Shown here one piece after another: positions 1-11,975 of a stretch of 64,000 nucleotides of DNA. How positions within the stretch are numbered: the stretch's first letter is position 1; each line of letters opens with the position of its first letter. The stretch is from contig CAXHWN010002145.1 in the NCBI GenBank assembly GCA_964020975.1, positions 248,001-312,000 of the forward strand. The letters run 5' to 3'. A model generated the notes under the pieces. That model made no database searches, had not been told where the DNA came from, and saw only the letters and a program-made list of their open reading frames with translations. The position numbers and the translations under genes are program-made. This stretch comes from Hermodice carunculata (taxonomy: Eukaryota; Annelida; Polychaeta; Eunicida; Amphinomidae).

Positions 1-905
1 CGTCCGCTTGAAATCACATCTACCAATGCAAAATCCCAGAAACTCAGCGGTTAAAGGGTTCACCATAGGATAAATGTGTCCGAGAAAGAGTTTTTTTTTA
101 CCTGTTTCCCAGCCGTGAATCTGGTGTGTGTTCATACGTACCTGTCCTTGGTCTGAGCAAGGAGGTTATATGGAAAGAGAAACAACTCAGTGGTCGATAA
201 TGTCTTCGCTCAAATTGTTTATCAACACTGTTCCTGGGATCCCGTGTGTCCCTCAATGCATGCTATTACCCTCATCTTGAACTGTGTGCAAAACATGCCA
301 AGCAAAAAGAACTAGCAAGTTTGAATTGCGATTCAAATGGATGGTTGACAGAAAGGAAAATACAAGTCGATACTGTTTTTTTTAACCATAGTATATACTC
401 TCCGGCAAACATGCATAGGATCTGAAGGAATCACCCAAATAAAATTTTCATGTTCTGTTTGCGAAGTATTAAAAACCCATGCACGTTTTGAGGCAATGCG
501 TTTTTAATAATAAAATTCGACTTTAAATAAACAGACAAAGCTTCCTTTAAAGGAATAATTGTGCTATAACGCACTGATCTGTATTTATAAATCATCATAA
601 AATAAAGTGAATTTGAAATATCTGCGGTTCTGTCTGTGAAACAAAATCATAAATCGTGGGAAATATGGAAAATTAACAAAAAGTCTGCAAGTCATGTAAA
701 TTTTCAAATTATGACGTAAACAGCACCGGGTTGTTTTAAGACACTGGTTGCAAGTGTTTTCTCCTTCCGTATTCCATATCTTGGTCTGCGTCTGTATATT
801 TTACAGTCAATGGAACAGTATTAGTCAGCTGAATTGGCCTTGTCCACTGCTGCACAGCAGCAGGCAGGAGAACACTTACACAGGTAGAAAAGAAGATTTG
901 CTTCA
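1..905. other. AT-rich sequence, nothing recognised
   Basis: No coding signal, RNA gene or clear repeat is visible. A short string near position 80, gtgtccgagaaa, also occurs in the tandem-repeat element at 3.65 kb and, on the other strand, at 52.59 kb. This may mark another decayed piece of that element. Confidence 0.4.
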
Positions 906-1643
906 CAGCAAATCTGTCTGTGTGCCTTCACAATTTGGACCGTTTGAAATGCTACACTTTGGCATTGTTCAATATAATCTAAATTTTGTGTGTTAGCATA
1001 ATTTGCATAAATTAAAATGCTACAACTTTGCTTCTTGGTTCGTTAGATCTGGCCCTGTCACAAACTGATGAAGTGAAGTTTGAACGACATGCTGTCTATA
1101 ATAGTTTTGAAGCTATTCAACATTGTAATTTTGTGTATTTGCATAAATTAAAAGCCCATAACTTTGGTTTATGATTCATTGGATGGAGATTTGTCACATA
1201 CCAACAGATTGAAGGTGTAATGGCACCTCTATGTATAAAAGTTTTTAAGTTATTCAAGATTTAAATTTCGTGTGTTCATCTTATTTGCATAAATTGAAAT
1301 TGTACCATTTTGGATCATGGTTCATTGGATGTGGCTATGTCACAATCCCCCCCACCCCCCCCCCCAAAAATGAAGATATGGCATCTCTATCAATAATAGT
1401 TTTGGAGATATTCAAGATTTAGATTTTACATATTCACTTAGTTTGCATAAATTAAAATCCTACAACTTTGTTCATGGTTCATTGGATGCGGCTTTGCCAC
1501 AAAAAGCCATGAATTGAATTGGAATGGTATCTCTATCTATAATAGTTTTTGAGATATTCGACTTTTAAATTTTTCAATGCCCTTTATTCGCATAATTTGA
1601 GATTCTACTATTTCCATTTACTGTCAATTATATTGGCTGGTGT
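906..1643 (+). repeat. ~145-bp tandem repeat array, left half
   Basis: At least four diverged units are visible. The landmark tttgcataaatt recurs at 1002, 1138, 1284 and 1442, with a variant at 1587, giving spacings of 136-158 bp. Each unit also carries tacaactttg, a run like ggttcattggat, and tctataatagtttt. The same unit occurs on the opposite strand at 52.69-53.22 kb. The last unit breaks off after a gtcacaa box near 1643, where Penelope-like sequence begins. The array resumes at about 3470. Confidence 0.75.
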
Positions 1644-3465
1644 CACAAGATTTAATTTCAAATCTTACACTGTTGAAACTTTGATCGATGCAATAAAATT
1701 TCTTTTGGATAATACTTTTGTTCAATACGGACCATTTGTCTTTCAACAAATAAAAGGCATTCCAATGGGTAGCAACTGCTCCCCATTAGTTGCAGAAATA
1801 TAATTAGCTTGGCTTGAATTTAAGTATGTGGATAAGTTGATGAAAAAGGACTTTCAAATGACTGCAAAATTATCAAACAACGCAAGATACATTGATGACA
1901 TTGCTTGTGTAAATGTACAAACTTTCAGTGAAATTGCCAAAGAAATGTAGAATTTGAATAAACTTGAGTCAAGAGGATTTAAAGGTGTACTCTTGATCAA
2001 ATATTCCTACAAATTTTGCTGTTAATATCCAGGGATGGTTAGAAAGTTTGGCTTCAACAATTTTAGAGATTTTAAACTTGCCTGTTTTGCTACTTAATGC
2101 TATCTTTTGGCATCATTTTATTTAATATTCACCTTTCAGACATATTAGGCCTTAACTTGTTTTCTGCTAGGTTAACCTCCCAGGGGCTCTTAGTAGCAAG
2201 CAGCGGCCTACGATAGTTACAAGCTTACCTAAGTTTACTCGATGTTTAGTTAAGAAACACTATATTTGATTGAATTTTCTTGACTTAAAAGCTAATGACT
2301 TATATTCTTTTCTAACTTACCCTACCAATTTTTCTTTTAATATTTAAACATTGTTAAAGAGTTTGGCTACAAACATTTTAAATATTTTAGACTTGCCTCT
2401 TTCGCTACTTAATTTTATCTTTTGGCATCATTCTGTTTTAATATTCACTTTCAGACATTTCAGGCTTCCGCGTTTTCTGTCAGTTTAAACCGCCAGGGAC
2501 TATCGGTAGCAAGCGGCAGCCGATGACAGCTACACGTTTGCCGAGTTGAACTCAAAATCTGGTTAAGAAAAATTATGTTTTGATAACATGTTTTTGATTT
2601 TAATGCTAATGAATTTCATTATTTTCTGACATGCCTAAGTGGATATTTACTCAATGTCATAAAATTACTGAAATTTGACAGTATTTACTCAAATATCACC
2701 AACCTGACCCATTATGTTGAAACATTGACTCAGGGTTGACAGCGAAATGGAGGTTTATTGTATGGAGACTTTCAAAGTGAGGCGTAGGTGTCATCATGGG
2801 GTTTGTTTTACATTTCTGGTGCAGGATGTCTATTGTTGAAGTACTTGTTAGGATTTCCCGTGGTTTGGTCTAGCTGCAACTGTTTATTTTACAATCACTG
2901 AGACTGAATATAATGCCCAAGTTTGTTTCTACTTCAGTTATACGCTGGCACGTGGTTTAACTAAGATACGCCATCCAGCTGAAAGGGTACATATCGGTTC
3001 AGGGGTAAGTCAAATTGTTCTTATCTGAATTTGCGCCATACAAATTTAGTAAATTATGTTTTGTTTGACACGTATTCTTCATTCATAATGAAGCTGTGCA
3101 TTTATAAGCAAAACTACACGTGTTTAGCAAATTCATCATTTTCCACGTTCATATTTATTCATTATTATATGGGTTGTCTTAGTTGAATATTTAGCTCAGA
3201 CAAGGAGAGACATGTACGGGTACAGGCTCCGAAACATGTTCTGAGCAGTTACGCGCTGAAGACCCTTTCATTTGTTCGGCTAATACAGCCGATGTCAAAA
3301 TTCTACAAAGGAACGTTTGCAATATGGATAGTAGTACTTCCGTATGTATATAGGTTAGACAGTGACAGATTAGCTCATGGAGAGTAAAGAGTTCGGACTG
3401 CGGAATAGAATAATGTCTTCTAGAAAGTGGTTCTGGACAAAGAGACACAAATGCAACAAACATAT
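1644..3465 (+). mobile_element. Penelope-like element, 5'-truncated copy
   Basis: This is an incomplete, old copy of the same Penelope-like retroelement family as the one at 40.0-43.2 kb on the other strand. Sequence resembling the second half of the reverse-transcriptase frame is followed by about 1.35 kb of matching 3' region. Within that, a unit of about 316 bp, starting at the gttagaaagtttggc string near 2037 and again near 2353, is repeated. Similarity to the other copy ends near 3457 in a shared agacacaaat string. The element sits inside the ~145-bp tandem-repeat element, whose units lie on both sides in the same orientation. Confidence 0.75.
1660..2095 (+). pseudogene. Reverse transcriptase fragment of the Penelope-like element
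   Basis: The conceptual protein contains SYTVETLIDAIKFLLDNT, then GIPMGSNCSPLVAE (RT motif B) and ARYIDDIACVNVQ (motif C, YIDD). These match the corresponding part of the longer RT ORF at 41351-43222 almost residue for residue. The fragment starts in the middle of the domain, is internally incomplete and is not a functional gene. The family is assigned from its RT motifs and from the copy at 41 kb. Confidence 0.75.
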
Positions 3466-3675
3466 ATATGGACTTTGAAATTTTGTATCTATCTATAATA
3501 GCTTGGACGATATGGAGTTTTTAAAATTTTGATTGCCCCTCATTTGCATAATTTTCAACATCATAACTATTCCAAACCAGGTGCACAATTTCACCGGTCG
3601 GTCAGTCATCGTGGCAAGATTATTGGTTTTCTGAATAATAGTGTCCGAGAAAAACACTGGACAAATTCGGTCGTA
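3466..3675 (+). repeat. ~145-bp tandem-repeat element, right half and terminal segment
   Basis: The tctataatag and tttgcataatttt landmarks of the array reappear immediately after the Penelope-like insertion. They are followed by about 120 bp of non-repeated sequence containing aatagtgtccgagaaaa and ggacaaatt. The same order of blocks, ending in a GAAA-rich tract, occurs on the minus strand at 52745-52545. The block order therefore belongs to the element and is not accidental. Confidence 0.65.
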
Positions 3676-3676
3676 A

Positions 3677-3730
<54 letters not shown>

Positions 3731-3762
3731 ACGAAAGAAATAAAAAAAGAAAGAAAAAACAA
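3676..3762 (+). repeat. (GAAA)n tract
   Basis: About 14 GAAA/AAAG units grade into an A-rich tail. The tract lies at the terminus of the tandem-repeat element, as does a shorter CTTT tract at 52550. Open frames here (KERK or FLSFF strings) are by-products of the microsatellite. Confidence 0.9.
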
Positions 3763-6065
3763 TTCTTGGAAAAACAAAATGAGTGGGTTGACACCCAAAC
3801 ATTTTTAAAGGTCACACCTTTCCTGCACAGTGTTTCGAATCCCCATGTCAACGTTTCCTCACAGGCATATCATACTACTGGCACCTGTGTACAAATACCA
3901 TGGAGACACAGGTATTCTTTTCCCAGCAGAGATACTGACAGGAGATAATACATGTAGGACTTCTCTGTCTGCTTGAAGCCATCATATTTTGATGGCAGTT
4001 TGCAGACTAAGGGCATCTCCTGTCAGACGCAGCACATTCAGACCCTTCCTTGCTCTTGCTTGTGAAAAAGAAAACACTTCTAGCAGGCTTGCCAACACAC
4101 TGAGGGCAAGCGTGTTATATTGCGGAATATGTCCTTGTATTACATCCTTGTGAGAACATTTCAATTGTTGTTCTTTGATTAATACTTGGAACCTCAGGAA
4201 TCACAAAATGAAAATGTTTGTTAAATGGCCATAAAGGTCGAAACCAACACTCCCCCCCCCCCCAAAAAAAAAAAAAATGAAAATTTCCATTGGCTGCTTT
4301 CCAGTGTTAGTAACGGGTTCGACAACAGTGGATGACCGTGACGGCTTTTTTTCAATTAGGCCGATAAAACTGAAAAAATATTTCAGTATGATCTGCATAT
4401 ATCTTTAAGGTAGTCTGGCTAATATCTGTATCAAATTCTACGGGACTTTCGTTATGTTACCAATAGCCATCACATATGTCTGCACTCTAAATATATATTT
4501 AACTGTTACATTGTGAATTTTGGTTTACTCTTATATTATTACCTGCGCTGTAGGGACCCAGCTATTGTCTTATTCACGTCTTCATATTCAACTGGTGTGT
4601 TTTCTTTCTTTTTTGCACTTCTAGGTGAGTGTGTCAGCGGTGATAAAGACATCAAGGCATTAAACAAAGGTCGCTATTGTGAACAAACAAGCTGAGAAGC
4701 AAGGGGTTCCAAACAAGCAATTTCCGGCGCTGTACCCACCTTTGTTCTTGGAAGATCACCACCTTGACTCAGTTTCCTAGCAGCAACATTTCAGTATTAC
4801 TTTAAAATACGTTCTTAAAGAACGATATATATTGAAAATTATTTCAGACACCTCAAACAGGTAAACTTAATGAAATGTCCTCAGTATCGCCTCGATAGGC
4901 AGACACTGGTCGCATGTTGAATCCGCGAGTATTGCAGCCCTCTCGGCTGGGTAGGTTGCCTGCTTAGCTGGCTCTTCGAGCATTTTTGAATGTAGCGGAT
5001 GGCCTGTGAGCATCCCAGTTCAATAGTCCAGAGCCATGTATCTGCTGGTTGAGCTGTAATTGACTACACAGCATAAGAAGTTGGTTTGCCACTATGATGC
5101 ATACTTGCAAGCAAGACACTTCCATGCTGAACTATATCAGGAAACAGGTTGCGCTTTCCTTTCGTGAAGGCGTGATCATGCTGAATTGATATACACGAAC
5201 AAAACTGTAATAGGAGAGGTCGCCAGTAGCAATTTTATGTGCATTTTGCTAAATTTAAACCCAATACACAACATTCTTGTGGGCTAGAGGTGTGTATTCC
5301 CATTTGATTCTTTGTGAAAGTAACATTAAATTCATTTAGCAGTTTTGCAGCAAAAGTTCCCAAATTTACAGGAATATATTAACTATATACAAACCTATCC
5401 CACAAGAAATTTGGTGTTTCTAGGTAGAATGGTTTTAAAGTTACATGCGTGCAAATTACAATGGAAACTAATGAGATACAAATACCTGGTCCACCTGCCT
5501 ATAGAGCCCTCTACTGAGAACCCAAATAAACCAGTTGATCTTGACGTACCTATTAATCTATATTGTAAAGACCTAAGCTCCAGGACTTCCGTGGCAAAAC
5601 TAGCCTACACGCGTTCAAAACAAACTCATTCACGTTCATACCAGAAATGACACTCATGATACGTCCTTGTCTCATCTACAACTAAACTCTGAAACCAGCT
5701 TCCCGGAGCAATACGTCATACTGTTGATCTATCTATCTACCTCGACAGATTAAAAAAACAATACTGCAAAAAGATTAATCAATCAACACGAACTTGCTTA
5801 TATTGGGAATTTAAGTTTAGCTTTTCTATGCTCAGGACTTCGTTTAAGTTATAACGAGCTTCAGGACCACTTGTTTAGGGATAAGATTAAACTGAATAAG
5901 ACCAGTTCAGTATCATTCCTAGCAAAAGTAAAAAAAGGAGTGTCGCACTTGTGCGTTCATTCATTTTTTTAAATGGTCCAGGCATTAAGTCCAGTGTAGC
6001 CTTGCCTTTTTGCCCGAGTCTCTGGTCTCGCCATTTGCTGAGGCTTCCCTCCTCATATTGTTTTA
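3763..6065. other. Unassigned intergenic sequence
   Basis: There is no gene I can support. A C10/A13 run lies at 4253-4277. Short open stretches at 3982-4164 (minus) and 5345-5650 (plus, 101 codons) show no recognisable domain and no splice context. The stretch at 4905-5110 is relatively GC-rich and could be an old SINE or repeat, but I see no matching copy in the window. Confidence 0.4.
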
Positions 6066-6067
6066 TA

Positions 6068-6087
6068 GTAGTAGTAGTAGTAGTAGA
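6068..6087 (-). repeat. (CTA)n 3' tail of the LINE
   Basis: The plus strand reads tagtagtagtagtag just before the LINE 3' UTR, so in the sense of the element it ends in (CTA)n after an AATAAAA signal. Short tandem repeats in place of poly(A) are common at the 3' ends of several LINE clades. Confidence 0.8.
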
Positions 6088-6298
6088 GTTTTATTGACAT
6101 CATAAGGAGTCTCGTTAGACTCATTCGTCATACATAATATACATCCACATACAGATACAGATATATACAATATGTAAAACACAAAAGATCATGATCACGG
6201 TGCATAAAAGAGCATCTACCTATGGTGCATAAATATGCAGATAAACATACAACATTTAGAGAAAAAACACCTAGAGAAAAAACACCCGGAAGCTTAAC

Positions 6299-7501
6299 TT
6301 ACGAGGGTCCTGACTTTTTAAAACACTTATAGAGGTACTGTCCTAGGGCAAGTAAAACATTATGGCACTTTGTGGTTATTAACAGAACAAATTTGTCATC
6401 GTCTGCCAATGAATCAAATCCATGGAGATATTTTCGTGCTACATTGAATAAAATACGTCTTTCATTCACATGTTTTTCACAATTTAAGAGAAAATGTCTT
6501 TCATCTTCAACGTTGTCAGTATTACAGTTCAGGCATTTCCTTAAGTCAACTGGGGTAACAGGTCTCATATGTCGACCTGTTTCGATTCTGAGGTTATGTG
6601 AACTTAGTCGAAATTTTGCAATTGCCTGCATGTACGTTATACTTGGAAGTGAGAAAATGTATGGCTCCATACAGAATTCTGACTTAAATGATTTATACGT
6701 TCGTAATTTGGAGTCAGTGCTAAGTGCAGCTAACTTTGTGTTCACCACTTGAACATACTGACTGAATAGCTTATCTTTGAGATTCCGAAGGAACACCGAA
6801 TCATTCAAAACACATTGATTTTCCCAGTGAGTAAACATACCGGCACTCGTCAATATTTCAGCTACTACGGTGCACCAGTTGTTTTGCCCAAATTTATGCA
6901 GATCTAGTAATGTGTTATACGCACACTTAACCACATTGTTTTCGTGTAATCTTAAAATGTGAAGCCAATATTTGATCATTCTAAATTTTTGACGTAAGTG
7001 CAGAGGGAAACGTCCGGTATCTGCGTATATACCAAGAGTTGGTGTTTGCGTACGAACGCCAAGCATGTATTTAAGTTGTTTCAACTGAACCTTTTCTATG
7101 ACATCAAATTCCTTATTACCTGTCCAAATTTCACATCCATACTCTAGAATAGGTAAGATTTGGCAGTCGAACATTTTAAGAGCAATCACGGGCGGTGGCT
7201 TACCCATGGCACTATAGCACAGCTGTGAACTTTTAAACATAGCACGGTTGGCTTGTTCTGCCAGGTGAGTGGGTGTACTACTAAGTGGGTGTCGCTTTGT
7301 AGAGTCGAAAACTACACCTAGGTATTTAAAACTTTGAACTGTTTCTAAGTGTTTGCCATCAAATGTAAAGTGGTTAGGATGATTACGTTTGTTAAAAAGC
7401 ATTATCTTGGTCTTTGGCAAGTTTACAATTAAGTGCCATTTTTTACAATAAGATGATAGACAGTCTAGTTGTCTCTGAAAACAGTGCAAGATCGTCCGCA
7501 T
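6299..7501 (-). pseudogene. LINE ORF2, C-terminal part (RT thumb and CCHC knuckle)
   Basis: About 400 codons continue the reverse transcriptase after its catalytic motif. KYLGVVFD and PILEYGCEIW are typical of the RT thumb and connection region in APE-type LINEs. Near residue 312 the motif CLNCNTDNVEDERHFLLNC has the CX2CX9HX4C spacing of the C-terminal zinc knuckle found in many invertebrate LINEs. The frame overlaps the upstream ORF2 piece by about 60 nt in a different phase. The true join appears to fall between FSET in one frame and RQLDCLSSYCKKWHL in the other. Relative to related LINEs a few residues are missing there, so a small deletion is likely. The initial ATG of this frame is therefore not a real start. 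Confidence 0.85.
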
Positions 7502-9818
7502 ATAATAAATAATAAAAAAGCACGTCCCCTAGAAATACACCATATTCATCATGTAAATGTTCACCCATGTCAGTTAGATATTCAGTGAACAGCTTGGGAC
7601 TGATTACCCCGCCTTGGAGTACACCATATTCACTTGCAAACGACTCACTTAAATGGCCCTGCCATCTAACCTTTGTCGTGGCTTTCTTAAACATGTTTTT
7701 TATAACATCCAGATACTCCCCACACACTCCACGTTGTTTTAGTTTGTAGTAAAGGGCATCACGATTGACAAAATCGAATGCTTTTGTAAAGTCAACGAAA
7801 CAAACATATAAAGGTTTACTTAGAAATTTTTGTTTTTGAATGAGGCTGTACAGTATATATGCATTATCTACAGTCCGCGACATACCACGGAAGCCAGCTT
7901 GAAATTCATCATCCTGGGAAAACACTGAGTTTTTAAAGACAAGTCTACCATTTAGAATTGATTCGAAAAGTTTTCCAAGGGTGACTAATAAAGTTATTTT
8001 CCTGTAATTTTCCGGTTTTGTTTTGTCCCCCTTTTTATACAAGGGGTTAATAATTCCCTGTGACCATTGGCTAGGGAAATCCCCGGACTTAAGGATAAAA
8101 TTATAAAGAGCTAGCAGGTGGGGTATCAATATTTCTTTAGCATGTTTTAAAAATTCACCACTTATCCCGTCATGACCTGGTGTTTTCCGATTTTTCAACT
8201 TTTGTATACAGTATGTCAACTCTTCCTCGGTTATGGGTTGATTCAAAATTTCCTTGATTATATCAACTACATCTTGACCCAGAATATCAACACTATCATC
8301 TAACCCCGAATTCATAATACATGAAAGAAACTCAGTGTCGAAATATTCCATATCTGGTGGTCCCCCATTGTCTTTAAAATAAGTACACATATCTTCAAAA
8401 CTAACTGCACATGACTGAGTACATTTGGATTCTTTTTTTAGAAAACGCCAGAACTCGGCAGGGTCGTCGGATACCAAATTTTCAAAGCGACATCTTACCT
8501 TATACAGGTATTGCCTGCGAGACATTTGAACTACACGCTTGTATTCTTTTTGCAAATCTGAAAGTGCCCTTCTGTTTACCTGGTCGGTTATGTCATACAT
8601 CTTTGGAAAATCATTAACCTGTCTTTTGAGCCGTTTGCATTCATCATTAAACCAGGGATTACTCGGAAATCTTTTAGAACAGCTGTACTTCCGTTTCTCG
8701 AATAACGAATCTATACCATACTCCAAATACTTATAAAATCGATCACACGCCTCATCTACTGAATGACCCGAGTCAAGTGAACAGATAAAATCAAGTAATA
8801 TGTCACACGCTCTATCTGAAGACAGCCTTTCACGGTATGTTTGTACTTTGCTTTTATCCCATTTATATGAAAACGCCCCAGTAGTGTTTATACGTGCATC
8901 AGTATGTCGCTTCGTTAGTGTAGTTTTGCTTATAGAGAGCTTAAAGTAGATCGCACAGTGGTCAGATTCACTGCGTAAAGAGTCAATCTCAAAGTTCATT
9001 ATATTTTCAAAATAATCAGGAAAGGCAAGGAGATAATCGACGACGCTTTGGCCACGACCTGTGTAACACGTGTAGCTTCCAACATTTTTTTCATTTCCCA
9101 GCCGCCCATTACAAATTTTCAAACCAGTACTTTTACAAAAATCTAATAAAGCACGTCCTTGCCTGGTCGGTCTGAGACTGTCACGTGATTTCCTCTTAGG
9201 CAGAAGACGGGATAAGTGCATTTGGGCATCTGTGTCAAATATATAGGTTAGTACAGCGTCATCGGAGCCTAGTACAGGCAGTGGACAATCTGAAGCATCA
9301 GATGTGCGAGCGTTAAAGTCCCCGCACATGATCACATCTCCCGTTAGAGTGTATCTTGCAACTTCTGCTTCCAATATACTAAAATAGTTATTATCAGGAG
9401 AAGCATAAGTTGAACCCTCAGGAGGTATATAAACACATCCAATACGCAGGTTCTTTTTTAATCCTAATTGCCTCTTATCTACATCTAACCACACACATAC
9501 TTCATTGTTTGAAAGAACTGATATTGCCTGTTTGAACTCATTGCGTATGAAAACCCCGATACCTCCAGATGCTCTTCGCGAACGAAGATTTTGCTCTTTT
9601 CGAGGGAAATTGAAGAACACGTGTGAAGGAATGTTCGCTGAAAAGTCGGCAGGTTTCATAGTTTCCAGCAATATAACAATGTCGTTCTTAAATAAGTCCT
9701 GTTGTATCGTGCTGTCGTTGAGTTTGTGGCTGATACCGCGAATATTCCATACTACACAACTGAGATGTTCTGGCGTGCTTCCGGGTGTCTCTTCATTAAA
9801 TCCACTGTGCAGTGGCAC
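7443..9818 (-). pseudogene. LINE ORF2, endonuclease and reverse transcriptase
   Basis: This 791-codon frame encodes an AP-like endonuclease with WNIRG (24-28), LLETMK (50-55), GDFNAR (166-171) and SDHCAI (285-290). The reverse transcriptase follows, with PGHDGISGEFLK, FVDFTKAFD (motif A), GVLQGGVISPKLF (motif B) and YADDLALF (motif C, 773-780). The endonuclease nicks target DNA, and the RT copies the element RNA at the nick by target-primed reverse transcription. The frame loses phase soon after YADD; the rest is at 6299-7501. It overlaps the end of ORF1 by at least 23 nt. I find no ATG between the upstream in-frame stop and the endonuclease domain: the codon at 9818 is GTG. Initiation therefore needs coupling, recoding or a start lost in this copy. 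Confidence 0.9.
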
Positions 9819-11895
9819 CGGCGTGTCCTCTTGAGATGGGCATTGGCATTGACTCCCCCCTTGCCACTGGGATCTGATTATTTGGATTGGTCAGATGTTT
9901 TATCTTGTCAGCCAGTATTTCTTTTGCACGTTTGGTGAAATGTATATCGTCTCTTTTAAGGTGTAGATCGCTGTTGTCGATGTACACAAGATTTGGTGAC
10001 ATGCTGCAACGGCGTCTGGTGTATCTGTTGACCATATCTATTTTACTATTAATATTCCTGTCACGACAAAAGGCTAGACCAGACACAAGAATTTTGGTCT
10101 GAGGAAAGGTGGTCTTGGCGCCTTCAATCAGAGCGTCTATCTTTCTGGTGATCGAGGGAACAGGTTCAGACGATCGTACATTTATGTCTCCGCAATGTAT
10201 CACTACATAGTCCGGTGGACTCTCGCTTGCAGACACAATGTTAGGCAGCCTGTCTTTTATATTTTCAAGTTTACCACTGCTGTAGCACATGCCGAGTGTG
10301 TCGGTGCTTTCGCTTCTTACCATGGACGCCAGACTTTTGGTGTTAGAACTCCCCACAATCAGCAGCTTTTTCTTTGTGGCAGGAGCAGGGCGTGGCATAT
10401 GTTGCTCAACACTACGCGGTGCTACCTGTGACACAGGTGCAGCTCTATTGGAAGAGTGGACATTGTTTTGTAGCGATGGGAGTGTTTGTTCATTGTTTCC
10501 TTTACTCCCAGAAATACGTACAGGGATGGGATGTGATGGAAGACCAGTTACTGCAGTCCCAGTTGTCTTTGGTCTAGCCCCCTGCCCACTAAGTCTAAGT
10601 GGCAAGCGAGTTGGCACATTTTCAGTAGTTTCTTTTAACCTATTAGACCTGGGAACAGTAGGCCAAGTTTGTCCAGCTTGCGTAGTGATGTTGCCAGTGG
10701 TGACTTGGTTGGTCTCTAGACTAGCTAATTGCGCTTTTAGCAAATTGATCTCGTCCTGCTTAGAGATAATGTCTGTTTTTAGTTTGGTATTCTCAGCTTG
10801 CAAACTTTGGCAGTCTCTTTCAGTCTTTTCGAACTCTTCTGACTTTTGCTTCAATTTCATTTTATCTGCCTTTAGCAAGTCACATTCTTTAACCTTTTTG
10901 GCGAAGTCCTTTTTCATTGCAGTTTGGCGTTTCTTAATATCGTTCAATTCTTGTTCCAGCGCATTGTCTTTGATTTTATACCCCTGCAGTTCAGCTCTCA
11001 GCTCTTGAGTTTCTGTTTTTAGTTGGTCCAGCTGATGTGTGGTTTGTAACAGTCGGGAGTTAGCCTTTGCTAACTTTTCTTCCATTGCAAGGCTTACATT
11101 AAGCAACAGACTTTCTCTGACCAACGTGTGTATAGGGCTGGACTGGCCAGCTGCCAAGGTCTCGTCGTCATGGTCTGGAGATGACAAAAGTTTTGTCAGG
11201 GAGTCATCAGAGTCTCCACATGGCTTTACCGGGGTTGGCGCACTCTGTGTGTTTAAAGCACTGAGGGCATGAAGGGCTAATCTGGCCGATATGGGGGTAC
11301 TATTTATACATCCATTATTTCCTGTCAAGCTGAAAAGTTCTAAAGTGCCAGGGATTGAGTCCGTTTGGTGGGATATGGTTTTGTCTACCATTGGACTGAC
11401 CTGATCAGTCACATTCACAGTTTGTATGGCGCTGGTTGTATCAACATGTTCTGTGGAGGCAGCCACACTGTTGATTTCGCGCGCTACAAGATCAAAGTAT
11501 TCGCTGTCTGCAACGTCCGCCAAGGACGCTAGCTCTGGAAAGTCTTTCTCGGCCCACATTTGTACATAATCTCCCTCAATAAGGACGGTACCCGTGTCTT
11601 TGACAGTAACCTTCACATAGCAATCATTGGTATCAGAATCGGCGTAGGCTGGAACAACTAGTTCCGTGGCGTTTTCTATTGTCTTCGTTCTAGGAACGCC
11701 AGAGAGTTTGCCGGTTGCCTTTTGGTTGCTGTAGTAATGGTCCATAACATTCAACCATATTTCCGGCCGTTCTGTGTAGAAAAGAGCGTTGTTTGGCTCA
11801 TCGTCCAAGGCTAGGACACCTGATGAATCCAAATCTTCATACGGCACATTAAAGAAGATGTTCTCTGGTTTTTTCTTAATTGTTGTTTGGCTCAT
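9796..11895 (-). pseudogene. LINE ORF1, coiled coil and SGNH-hydrolase-like domain
   Basis: About 699 codons are open. The N-terminal third has a small domain around VKVTVKDTGTVLIEGDYV, a pattern I associate with invertebrate LINE ORF1 proteins. Residues ~265-400 form a long coiled coil (LDQLKTETQELRAELQGY and following heptads). Residues ~505-690 look like an SGNH/GDSL hydrolase: LLIVGSSN at block I, VVIHCGDINVR near block III, and RDDIHF giving a block V D-x-x-H. ORF1 proteins of the CR1/L2 type bind element RNA, and their esterase domain is thought to help membrane or lipid association. Block I reads GSSN in place of the usual GDS, so catalysis is uncertain. The ATG at 11895 lies inside a 94-bp duplication and is not the ancestral start. 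Confidence 0.85.
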
Positions 11896-11975
11896 CGTCC
11901 AAGGCTAGGACACCTGATGAATCCAAATCTTCATACGGCACATTAAAGAAGATGTTCTCTGGTTTTTTCTTAATT
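11788..11975 (-). repeat. 94-bp tandem duplication inside LINE ORF1
   Basis: Two adjacent copies of a 94-bp block, each opening on the plus strand with gttgtttggctcatcgtcca, lie at 11788-11881 and 11882-11975 and look identical. The length shifts frame by one base, so ORF1 is split. The near identity suggests the duplication is recent relative to the insertion. Confidence 0.9.

Noticed and set aside
2096-3457. SECIS element or hammerhead ribozyme in the Penelope-like 3' region
   Set aside because: Isolated ATGA and hairpin strings exist, but neither a complete SECIS core nor a CTGATGA/GAAA hammerhead core could be placed.
3529-3948. KERKKERK-type lysine-rich protein
   Set aside because: The frame is a (GAAA)n microsatellite at the end of a repeat element.
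5345-5650. 101-codon gene on the plus strand
   Set aside because: No domain, splice context or second copy was found; the length is unremarkable for AT-rich intergenic DNA.
10289-11008. 239-codon plus-strand protein with hydrophobic stretches
   Set aside because: It is the antisense of the coiled-coil and esterase part of LINE ORF1.
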